A stretch of DNA of 64,000 bases, taken from Lepisosteus oculatus. Taxonomy: Eukaryota > Chordata > Actinopteri > Semionotiformes > Lepisosteidae. The notes under the pieces were generated by a model. It ran no database searches. It had not been told where the DNA came from and saw nothing but the letters and a program-made list of their open reading frames with translations. A program made the translations under genes and the position numbers. This document shows, in pieces, positions 1-9,400 of the stretch (position 1 is the stretch's first letter; each line of letters opens with the position of its first letter). Location: NCBI RefSeq assembly GCF_040954835.1, contig NC_090709.1, forward strand, positions 40,859,490-40,923,489. Reading direction: 5' to 3'.

Positions 1-361
1 TCACTGGCTGCTTTTTAAAATGTCTTTGTTCCTCTTTCAAACAACACAAAGCGCTGCACAATGCACACGCGAGTTTACCATCGTGCACAATCGTGCGTGT
101 GCTATCGTGCACAGGTAGGAATGGGCCGCGCGTGCACAAGTGCGAAATTACTGTCTTGCACTCGCGTTGAGTGTGCTGGGGTCCGCCGGGCTGAACACAC
201 TATTGTGCACAAGTATACATCGGCTTGGCGCAGGTGTCAGCGTGCACAACTGCACATGTGGTTGTGGTGCATTGGGGTGAATGTGCGATTGTGCACAAGT
301 GTGATTGTGCTAACTTGTGTGGGACAAGTGTGAGTGCACTCAGTCAGCTTGCTGCACCATG
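1..361. other. Upstream intron or flank of the first TNF gene, GTGCAC-rich
   Basis: There is no exon that I can support. The segment carries scattered GTGCACAA or CGTGCACA motifs (near 84, 110, 134, 206, 242 and 292), probably a decayed short repeat. No sequence like the small TNF stalk exons is visible. Confidence 0.5.
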
Positions 362-1010
362 AGGTTCACACTAACTCCTCTCTCTCAGTTGAGTGGTGAG
401 ACACCCTACACACACTCCTCACGAGTTACTAACCCCTCTCTCTCTCAGTTTAAGAAGCGAGGCAGGATACGCACACTACTCACAAGTTGCTAACCCCTCT
501 CTCTCTCAGTTTAAGAAGCGAGGCACGATACGCACACTACTCACGAGTTACTAACCCCTCTCTCTCTCAGTTTAAGAAGCGAGGCACGATACGCACACTC
601 CTCCAGAGTTACTAACTCCTCTCTCTCTCAGTTTAAGAAGCGAGGCACGATACGCACACTACTCACGAGTTACTAACTCCTCTCTCTCTCTCAGTCTAAG
701 AAGCGAGGCAGGATACACGCACACTACTCACAAGTTACTAACCCCTCTCTCTCTCAGTTTAAGAAGCGAGGCACGATACGCACACTACTCACGAGTTACT
801 AACTCCTCTCTCTCTCAGTCTAAGAAGCGAGGCACGATACGCACACTACTCACAAGTTGCTAACTCCTCTCTCTCTCAGTTTAAGAAGCGAGGCACGATA
901 CGCACACTCCTCACAAGTTACTAACCCCTCTCTCTCAGTCTAAGAAGCGAGGCAAGATACACGCACACTCCTCCTGAGTTACTAACCCCTCCCTCTCCCC
1001 CCGCCCCTCT
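362..1010 (+). repeat. 61-bp tandem array of 3' splice-site modules
   Basis: About ten units of 59-63 bp. Most contain TACTAAC (TGCTAAC in two), a CT tract, CAG, then TTTAAGAAGCGAGGCA or a variant. The acceptor-like AGs stand at 387, 447, 508, 569, 630, 693, 756, 817, 878 and 937. The true acceptor of the first TNF exon (1012-1013) is the diverged end of the array. Confidence 0.9.
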
Positions 1011-1013
1011 CAG

Positions 1014-1438
1014 GAGAGACCAGCGACGACCACAGTGCCCTCCAGTGGCTGATGGACGGCCAGGCCTTCACGCAGGGGGGGCTGAGCCTGCACCACAACC
1101 AGGTGACCGTGCCCCGGTCGGGCCTGTACTTCGTCTACACCCAGGCCTCCTTCCGGGCGGCCTGCGGCCCCGGGTCCGAGGCCCTGCACCTCTCCCACGG
1201 CGTGACGCGCTTCTCCGGCTCCTACCAGGCGCCCCGGCCCCTGCTGAGGGCCGTGCGGACCGTGTGCGGCGGCGGCGGCGGCGGCGGCGGCGAGGCGGGG
1301 CTGCGGTTCAGCGCGCTGTACCAGGGCGCCGTCTTCAGCCTGGAGCAGGGCGACACCCTGAGCACGCACACCTCCCACCTGGAGCTGCTGGACGACAAGG
1401 AGGAGGGGAACGTCTTCTTCGGGGTCTTCGAGCTCTGA
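1014..1438 (+). CDS. TNF-family cytokine, last coding exon (5' part lies before the window)
   Basis: This is the terminal exon of a TNF ligand: 140 codons after a split codon (two bases, phase 1), ending in TGA at 1436-1438. The acceptor is the CAG at 1011-1013. The peptide shows the TNF homology fold in order: SALQWL, the VPRSGLYFVYTQASF strand, two cysteines placed like the TNF disulfide, LYQGAVFSLEQGD, and the ending VFFGVFEL. The family forms secreted or membrane trimers that bind TNF receptors. A run of eight glycines follows the second cysteine and is encoded by a GGC microsatellite at about 1268-1291. Earlier exons are not in the window, so start, length and membrane anchor are unknown. 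It lies upstream of a second TNF gene on the same strand, the position of lymphotoxin-alpha (TNF-N in teleosts) relative to TNF. That orthology rests on position only, because the C-terminus itself resembles fish TNF. Confidence 0.9.
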
Positions 1439-2510
1439 GCGGGAGGGCGGGCGCGGGGGGGGGCTGGAACCAGGAGGAGGAGGAGAAGAAGAAGAAAAAT
1501 CCGCTCAGCGAGCGCCCCCTGCTGGGCAGGTCGATAACGAGGCGGCGCCGACGGCCTCTTTGTCTCCGTGAGACATCACCTGTGTCGCCTGCAGTGACTC
1601 CGCGGTTTGTCGGGGGGGGGGCGGGGTGACTGTAGTCACATGACCCGTCTCTCAGGCTGTGCTATGCACAGCGCACAGCAGGGGGAGCCACTCGAGTGTT
1701 GTTTTATATTAAAACAGCCCTCAGCCTGTTCATAATGATAAGAAGAAGAAGAAGAATGGCTGACACTTCTAGAGCGCTTTTCTGGACACTCCACTCAAAG
1801 CGCTTTACAGGTGAGGGGGAATCCCACTGCCGCCACCAGTGTGCAGCCCCCACCTGGGGCCATAGTGCGCCAGAACGCTCCCCCACACAGCAGCTCTCAG
1901 TGGGGAGGAGAGCACAGTGGCGCCACCTACGGGCTGAAGGTGGAAGGTGAGGAGGCACTGATCGCTCTCAGAAGAGATCCTTACACTTATATAGCGCCTT
2001 GCTGGACCCTCCCCTCTGAGCTCTTCCCAGGTCAGGGGGATCCCCTCCACCCCCACCAGTGTGTACCCCACCTGGATGATGCTCCAGTCCTCTCACACAC
2101 AGCAGCTCTCAGTGGGGAGGAGAGCAGAGGGATGGAGCCAGTTCAGAGAGGGGGGGGGGGGTGATTAGGAGGCCATGATTGGGAAGGGCCAACGGGAAAT
2201 TTGGCCAGGACACTGGGGTAACACCCCTACTCTTCTCCAGAGACACCCCGGGATTGTTAATGACCACAGAGAGTCAGGACCTCCAGGTACTGGCCAGGCT
2301 CACACCTGCTGGGGCTCCAGTGGTGAGCTGCAGGGGGATATGGCTGCTTGTACCATTTCAGGTTTTATAAATGAATGTACTTATTTATTTGCTTATTTAT
2401 TGCTGATTAGCTCTCAATATTTAAATCTTATTTAATTGTATATATATATATGTGTGCGTAAGATACTGTTGTTAACTTATTTCTGCGAATTAAAGACGAG
2501 ACAAACAAGC
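1439..2510 (+). other. Probable 3' UTR of the first TNF gene, interrupted by a repeat
   Basis: After the stop at 1438 come about 290 bases of single-copy sequence, then a dispersed repeat (about 1733-2345). Beyond it lies an AU-rich tract with two TTATTTATT nonamers (2381-2389 and 2393-2401) and a possible ATTAAA poly(A) signal at 2489-2494. AU-rich elements of this type destabilise cytokine mRNAs. Assigning 2346-2510 to this transcript is inference. The real poly(A) site could be earlier. Confidence 0.5.
1733..2345 (+). mobile_element. Dispersed fish repeat (AGCGCTTT hairpin family), two heads
   Basis: The element begins after (AGA)n with ACACTTCTAGAGCGCTTTTC and continues through ACTCAAAGCGCTTTACAGG, a short inverted repeat, into the body with CCAGTGTGCAGCCCC. 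A second head starts near 1978. Related copies stand at 22575 and 27420. I know it as a frequent dispersed repeat in fish but cannot assign a class. Confidence 0.6.
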
Positions 2511-2603
2511 ACGGGCCTCTGGATCATTCCTGCTCCTCTCTCCTCCCTCTGTTCATCCCTCTCTTCCTCTCCTCCCTCCCCTCCTTCTCTGCTCTTTAAC
2601 AAC

Positions 2604-2845
2604 CGGACTCAGACCCTTGGACTAACTGGACCAGGGACTCAGACCCTTGGACTAACTGGACCAGGGACTCAGACCCCTGGACTGACTGGACCAGGGACTC
2701 AGACCCCTGGACTGACTGGACCAGAGTCACAGACCCCTGGACTGACTGGACCAGAGTCACAGACCCCTGGACTGACTGGACCAGAGGTCACAGACCCCCG
2801 GACTGACTGGACCAGAGACACAGACCCCCGGACCGAATGGACCGG
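2604..2845. repeat. 30-bp minisatellite
   Basis: About eight units of roughly 30 bp built on GGACTGACTGGACCAG followed by ACAGACCCCT. No gene lies here. Confidence 0.85.
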
Positions 2846-3280
2846 GGAGATTTCAGTCCAGAAGGAAACACGTTAAGGGGGGACCCGCTCCAGGGAACAG
2901 TGAGGGGACAGGAAGCTTGTGCTGCTCCTCGTGACTCTTCACCAACATCCCCAGAAAAACCGACACGCCGCAGTGACATCACAGGTCCCCTTCAAAGCGT
3001 TTCCCTGTTCGGAAATAATGTCAAATAAATAAATAGATACGTGTGTGTGTGTGTGTGAAAGCCTGCTGGAAACTGTGAGCACGGGCCCCTGTCAGCAGCT
3101 TGGGGGCGACCCACGAGAGGCACAGCCACCGTCCCCTGGCTGCGCTGCCAAGCCTAGGAAAATCCGCCAGGGCTGCGTCACCCTGTCCCAGACTTCACCC
3201 GTACGCACCCCTCTCTCCCTGGGCCTGCAGCTCGAGTGGGAGGGGGCTGCCCATCCGCCCCGAAGGACCGCTCTCTCACG
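2846..3280. other. Single-copy interval, nothing recognised
   Basis: It contains an AATAAATAAATAG stretch near 3023 and a short GT run at about 3040-3056. I see no exon or RNA gene. Confidence 0.4.
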
Positions 3281-4680
3281 CAGCTCTGGGCTGTATCACG
3301 CAGCTCTGGGCTGTGTCACACTGCTCTGGTCTGTATCAACACTGAGCTGGGCTGTATCACACTGCTCTGGGCTGTATCAACACTGAGCTGGGCTGTATCA
3401 ACACTGAGCTGGGCTGTAGCACACTGCGCTGGGCTGTATCAACACTGCTCTGGGCTGTATCAACACTGAGCTGGGCTGTAGCACACTGCGCTGGGCTGTA
3501 TCAACACTGCTCTGGGCTGTAGCACACTGCTCTGGGCTGTATCAACACTGAGCTGGGCTGTATCAACACTGAGCTGGGCTGTAGCACACTGCCCTGGGCT
3601 GTATCAACACTGCTCTGGGCTGTATCAACACTGAGCTGGGCTGTAGCACACTGCGCTGGGCTGTATCAACACTGCTCTGGGCTGTATCAACACTGAGCTG
3701 GGCTGTATCACACTGCTCTGAGCTATATTACACTGAGCTGGGCTGTAGCACACTGAGCTGGGCTGTATCACACTGCGCTGGGCTGTATTACACTGGGCTG
3801 TATCACACTGCGCTGGGCTGTATCACACTGAGCTGGGCTGTATCACACAGCGCTGGGCTGTATCACACTGAGCTGGGCTGTATCACACTGCGCTGGGCTG
3901 TATCACACAGCGCTGGGCTGTATCACACAGCGCTGGGCTGTATTACACTGGGCTGTATCACACAGCGCTGGGCTGTATCACACTGCGCTGGGCTGTATTA
4001 CACTGGGCTGTATCACACTGCGCTGGGCTGTATCACACTGAGCTCGGCTGTATCACGCAGCTCTGGGCTGTATCACGCAGCTCTGGGCTGTATCACACTG
4101 CTCTGGGCTGTATCACACTGCGCTGGGCTGTATCACACTGCGCTGGGCTGTATCACACTGAGCTGGGCTGTATCACGCAGCTCTGGGCTGTATCACACTG
4201 CTCTGGGCTGTATCACGCAGCTCTGGGCTGTATCACACTGCTCTGGGCTGTATCACACTGCTCTGGGCTGTATCACACTGAGCTGGGCTGTATCACACTG
4301 CTCTGGGCTGTATCACACTGCTCTGGGCTATATTACACTGGGCTGTATCACGCAGCTCTGAGCTGTATCACACTGCTCTGAGCTGTATCACACTGCTCTG
4401 GGCTGTATCACACTGCTCTGAGCTGTATCACACTGCTCTGGGCTGTATCACACTGCTCTGGGCTATATTACACTGGGCTGTATCACGCAGCTCTGGGCTG
4501 TATCACACTGCTCTGGGCTGTATCACGCAGCTCTGGGCTGTATCACACTGCTCTGGGCTATATTACACTGGGCTATATCACACTGCTCTGGGCTGTATCA
4601 CACTGCTCTGGGCTATATTACACTGGGCTGTATCACGCAGCTCTGGGCTGTATCACACTGCTCTGGGCTAGATTGCACTG
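3281..4680. repeat. About 20-bp minisatellite, roughly 70 copies
   Basis: The unit is GGGCTGTATCACACTGCTCT with variants (GAGCTGG, CAACACTG). The array runs without interruption for 1.4 kb. Confidence 0.9.
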
Positions 4681-4683
4681 CTC

Positions 4684-4910
4684 ACCCAGCTGTGTCCAGA
4701 GAGAAGCCAGGGTATCGGCTTCAACCACACGGCTGGGCAGCTTGTTCCCCACCCCCACCCCTCTCTGTGTACAGAAGAGCCTCCTGTCCTGACTGGAGGA
4801 GCTCACCCAGCTGTGTCTGGAGAGAAACCAGGGTATCGGCTTCAACCACAGGGCTGGGCAGCTTGTTCCCCACCCCCACCCCCCTCTGTGTAAAGTTGTC
4901 CCTTTCCCCC
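4684..4910 (-). mobile_element. LINE 3'-tail fragment, tandem 119-bp units
   Basis: Two partial copies of a 119-bp unit. On the - strand it reads GTTGAAGCCGATACCCTGG and CTGGGTGAGCTCCTCCAG. This resembles the 3' end of CR1-type LINEs in fish. The same unit recurs at 25625, 45285 and 56895. Confidence 0.6.
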
Positions 4911-5280
4911 CACCTCCAAAGCATCTCCCGTATCAATTACCGATTGATCCAGATGTCTCGGGTATCGAACAACAAAGACGTCAGTAAGGTCGCACAGGCC
5001 TCCCCGGTCATTTACCTGAGCCAGGCGTGCGGCGTACCCCGACCGGCTCATGGGCTCCTCTGGGACTTGAGCCCTGTGGCGTCTGCGGCCCTCGGACCCT
5101 GAAATGAAGCCAGCAGTTGCCTCAGGGTCAAACAATTCAACGGCGGAGAAGCGAACTCGCTCGCCTCTCAGGATCTAAAGAATCAAAGGGCGATCTTTCT
5201 CCTTCCTCCTCCTCCTCCTCGCTAAACCAACGACTTCCCATATATTACTTTAGTCATGAAGGTTCTCTCAACTTTCCTCC
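4911..5280. other. Single-copy interval, nothing recognised
   Basis: Mixed-composition sequence with a short CTC run at about 5204-5220. No exon is supported. Confidence 0.35.
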
Positions 5281-5960
5281 AGGTGGTCCGGTTTCCTCTC
5301 ACAGCCCTGTCTAGGGTGTGTGAGTGTGTGTCCTGTGATGGACTGGTGTCCTGTCCAGGGTGTGTGAGTGTGTGTGTGTGTGTCCTGTGATGGACTGGTG
5401 TCCTGTCCAGGGTGTGTGTGTGTCCTGTGATGGACTGGTGTCTTGTCCAGGGTGTGTGAGTGTGTGTGTGTGTGTCCTGTGATGGACTGGTGTCCTGTCC
5501 AGGGTGTGTGAGTGTCCTGTGTGTCCTGTGATGGACTGCTGTCCTGTCCAGGGTGTGTGAGTGTGTCCTGTGATGGACTGGTGTCCTGTCCAGGGTGTGC
5601 GAGTGTGTGTGTGTCCTGTGATGGACTGGTGTCCTGTCCAGGGTGTGTGTGTGTATCCTGTGATGGACTGGTGTCCTGTCCAGGTTGTGTGAGTGTGTGT
5701 GTGTCCTGTGATGGACTGCTGTCCTGTCCAGGGTGTGTGAGTGTGTGTGTGTCCTGTGATGGACTGGTGTCCTGTCCAGGGTGTGTGAGTGTGTGTGTGT
5801 GTCCTGTGATGGACTGCTGTCCTGTCCAGGGTGAGCCCTGCCTTGTGCCTGTCGCTTGCTGGGACAGACTCCAGCTCTCCCAGTCAGTGACCCTGGACTG
5901 GATCAAGTGGTCAAAAAATGGCTGGAATACAATCGCACAACCCTCAGCGACGAGACTGTA
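5281..5960 (+). repeat. Dispersed fish element with an internally amplified unit
   Basis: The flanks read GGTGGTCCGGTTTCC at the left and GTGACCCTGGACTGGATCAA at the right, as in a very common fish dispersed repeat. Between them the segment TGATGGACTGGTGTCCTGTC plus a GTGTGT spacer is repeated about 12 times (units near 45 bp). Confidence 0.7.
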
Positions 5961-6195
5961 ACACGCACACTGCCAGCGATGTCTGTTCACACCTCTCTGC
6001 CCACGTACCTCTGATCCTGACTTCTCTGGATGCTGACACCTAAATTTCCACTAACCCTGCGTGTTTCTTGTAACTGGGTGTGAGCCTACGGTGTTCAGCA
6101 CAGCCTGTGCCAGGGCTCTGTGGATGATCCACTTCTGAGAGGTGACCTAGATCTGTTATAACTCCACAGACATCTTTCCACTTCTGTGGTTTAAT
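5961..6195. other. Single-copy interval, nothing recognised
   Basis: No open frame, RNA gene or repeat is visible. Confidence 0.35.
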
Positions 6196-8625
6196 ACTTC
6201 TGTAGAAACAGGACTGGTCTACTGCACTGGGACTGGGGCTCCTATTGTAACAGACTGGTCTACTGCACTGGGACTGGAGCTCCTATTGTAACAGACTGGT
6301 CTACTGCACTGGGACTGGAGCTCCTATTGTAACAGACTGGTCTACTGCACTGGGACTGGGGCTCCTATTGTAACAGACTGGTCTACTGCACTGGGACTGG
6401 GGCTCCTATTGTAACAGGACTGGTCTACTGGACTGGGACTGGAGCTCCTATTGTAACAGACTGTTCTACTGCACTGGGACTGGAGCTCCTATTGTAACAG
6501 ACTGGTCTACTGCACTGGGACTGGGGCTCCTATTGTAACAGACTGGTCTACTGCACTGGGACTGGGGCTCCTATTGTAACAGACTGGTCTACTGCACTGG
6601 GACTGGAGCTCCTATTGTAACAGACTGTTCTACTGGACTGGGACTGGAGCTCCTATTGTAACAGACTGTTCTACTGGACTGGGACTGGAGCTCCTATTGT
6701 AACAGACTGTTCTACTGGACTGGGACTGGAGCTCCTATTGTAACAGGACTGTTCTACTGCACTGGGACTGGAGCTCCTATTGTAACAGGACTGTTCTACT
6801 GGACTGGGACTGGAGCTCCTATTGTAACAGACTGTTCTACTGGACTGGGACTGGAGCTCCTATTGTAACAGACTGGTCTACTGCACTGGGACTGGAGCTC
6901 CTATTGTAACAGACTGGTCTACTGGACTGGGACTGGAGCTCCTATTGTAACAGACTGGTCTACTGCACTGGGACTGGAGCTCCTATTGTAACAGACTGTT
7001 CTACTGGACTGGGACTGGAGCTCCTATTGTAACAGACTGTTCTACTGGACTGGGACTGGAGCTCCTATTGTAACAGGACTGGTCTACTGGACTGGGACTG
7101 GAGCTCCTATTGTAACAGACTGGTCTACTGGACTGGGACTGGGGCTCCTATTGTAACAGACTGTTCTACTGGACTGGGACTGGAGCTCCTATTGTAACAG
7201 ACTGTTCTACTGCACTGGGACTGGAGCTCCTATTGTAACAGACTGTTCTACTGGACTGGGACTGGAGCTCCTATTGTAACAGACTGTTCTACTGGACTGG
7301 GACTGGAGCTCGTATTGTAACAGACTGTTCTACTGCACTGGGACTGGAGCTCCTATTGTAACAGACTGGTCTACTGGACTGGGACTGGAGCTCCTATTGT
7401 AACAGACTGGTCTACTGGACTGGGACTGGAGCTCCTATTGTAACAGGACTGTTCTACTGGACTGGGACTGGAGCTCCTATTGTAACAGACTGTTCTACTG
7501 GACTGGGACTGGAGCTCCTATTGTAACAGACTGGTCTACTGGACTGGGACTGGAGCTCCTATTGTAACAGACTGTTCTACTGCACTGGGACTGGAGCTCC
7601 TATTGTAACAGGACTGTTCTACTGGACTGGGACTGGAGCTCCTATTGTAACGGACTGGTCTACTGGACTGGGACTGGAGCTCCTATTGTAACGGACTGGT
7701 CTACTGGACTGGGACTGGAGATCCTATTGTAACGGACTGTTCTACTGGACTGGGACTGGAGCTCCTATTGTAACAGACTGGTCTACTGCACTGAGACTGG
7801 AGCTCCTATTGTAACAGACTGGTCTACTGCACTGGGACTGGAGCTCCTATTGTAACAGACTGTTCTACTGGACTGGGACTGGAGCTCCTATTGTAACAGA
7901 CTGGTCTACTGCACTGGGACTGGAGCTCCTATTGTAACAGACTGTTCTACTGGACTGGGACTGGAGCTCCTATTGTAACAGACTGTTCTACTGCACTGGG
8001 ACTGGAGCTCCTATTGTAACAGACTGGTCTACTGCACTGGGACTGGAGCTCCTATTGTAACAGGACTGTTCTACTGCACTGGGACTGGAGCTCCTATTGT
8101 AACAGACTGGTCTACTGGACTGAGACTGGAGCTCCTATTGTAACAGACTGTTCTACTGCACTGGGACTGGGGCTCCTATTGTAACAGACTGTTCTACTGG
8201 ACTGGGACTGGGGCTCCTATTGTAACAGACTGTTCTACTGGACTGGGACTGGAGCTCCTATTGTAACAGACTGTTCTACTGCACTGGGACTGGAGCTCCT
8301 ATTGTAACAGACTGTTCTACTGCACTGGGACTGGAGCTCCTATTGTAACAGACTGTTCTACTGGACTGGGACTGGAGCTCCTATTGTAACAGACTGTTCT
8401 ACTGGACTGGGACTGGAGCTCCTATTGTAACAGACTGTTCTACTGCACTGGGACTGGAGCTCCTATTGTAACAGACTGTTCTACTGGACTGGGACTGGAG
8501 CTCCTATTGTAACAGACTGTTCTACTGCACTGGGACTGGAGCTCCTATTGTAACAGGACTGTTCTACTGGACTGGGACTGGAGCTCCTATTGTAACAGAC
8601 TGTTCTACTGGACTGGAGCTCTATG
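6196..8625. repeat. 41-bp minisatellite, about 59 copies
   Basis: The unit contains GGGACTGGAGCTCCTATTGT followed by AACAGACTGGTCTACTGCACT. Variants alternate GGTCTACTGCAC with GTTCTACTGGAC. It ends about 300 bases upstream of the tnf promoter motifs. Confidence 0.92.
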
Positions 8626-8823
8626 TTTTAGGTATAGTTTGTGACCGTACAGCTGCAGCACACACAGACACACACACACAATTCCACTTTCACTACGCGT
8701 CGCCCTTCCCCGGCTCCCCTGACATCACCGGGCCTCTCCGCTCCACAGAGCCCCAGGGGAGGGAGGAGGAGGGAAAAGGAAAGAGAGAGAGAGAGGCAAA
8801 CGAAAAACCGCGCGGCGTGGAAA

Positions 8824-8835
8824 GAAAGCGAAACC
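8824..8835 (+). promoter_or_regulatory. tnf: ISRE-like site in the tnf promoter
   Basis: GAAAGCGAAACC fits GAAANNGAAAC, the interferon-regulatory-factor consensus, about 115 bases upstream of the TATA-like box. It is only a motif match. Confidence 0.4.
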
Positions 8836-8900
8836 GCCGGGTTTTCGGTCCTGGCAGGTGAGTGGCGGCGGGGGTGTGTGTGTGTGTGTGGAGGGAGGGG

Positions 8901-8910
8901 GGAAAATCCC
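8901..8910 (-). promoter_or_regulatory. tnf: NF-kB site in the tnf promoter
   Basis: On the - strand this reads GGGATTTTCC, a full match to GGGRNWYYCC. It lies about 40 bases upstream of the TATA-like box. NF-kB control is standard for TNF genes. Function here is inferred from position. Confidence 0.6.
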
Positions 8911-8949
8911 TCTCGCAGGGAGAGAAGTTCCACGCCGAACTCCGCGGGA

Positions 8950-8957
8950 CATAAAAC
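8950..8957 (+). promoter_or_regulatory. tnf: TATA-like box of tnf
   Basis: CATAAAAC is the only TATA-like element in the GC-rich 400 bases before the ATG. It would place transcription start near 8980 and give a leader of about 200 bases. This is inferred from position. Confidence 0.45.
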
Positions 8958-9126
8958 CCGAGAGACGCCGGCGGGGGGACGGACAGAGTGAGACAGAGGC
9001 AGGAGAGACGGCCAGCGAGAGGAGCGAGGGAGAGAGAGAGAGAGTCAGAAACCTCGAACCCGGGCGGGAGCAGACAACAGCCTGCAGGGGCACCCTCGAC
9101 AGCCCGGCCGCGGAGTAAGAGCTCAC

Positions 9127-9175
9127 GCACAACGCACAACGCACAACGCACAACGCACAACGCACAACGCACAAC
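9127..9175 (+). repeat. Seven tandem GCACAAC heptamers in the tnf leader
   Basis: Seven exact copies of GCACAAC end nine bases before the tnf ATG, so they should lie in the 5' UTR. They could influence start-codon access, or they may be a neutral microsatellite. Confidence 0.8.
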
Positions 9176-9184
9176 GCCGGCGCG

Positions 9185-9400
9185 ATGGAGGACAAGACCG
9201 TTGCCACGGCGCCGGACCTGGAGGGCGGCCGGCCCGGACCGGAGGAGGAAGAGGCGAGCAGGAGGAGGAGGGGCAGGGCCGGGGGGCAGGGCCGCCGGCT
9301 GCTCCTGAGCCTCGGCGTGGCGTCGCTGGTCGCCATGGCGGCGGCGGCCAGCGTGCTGCTGGCGCTGGCGCTGTGGGGCGCGAGGCCCGGGCCGCGGCAG
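9185..9400 (+). CDS. tnf: tnf coding exon 1 (cytosolic tail and membrane anchor)
   Basis: 72 codons in phase 0, from ATG at 9185 to the donor GTGAGG at 9401. The exon carries an acidic stretch, an arginine cluster and about 26 hydrophobic residues that form the signal anchor. This ATG is chosen because it opens the only frame that joins in phase to the later exons, and it follows a plausible leader. Confidence 0.9.

Noticed and set aside
61..333. 90-codon frame at the window start
   Set aside because: Driven by GTGCAC and CGTG motifs, with no domain. It lies upstream of a TNF exon, probably in an intron.
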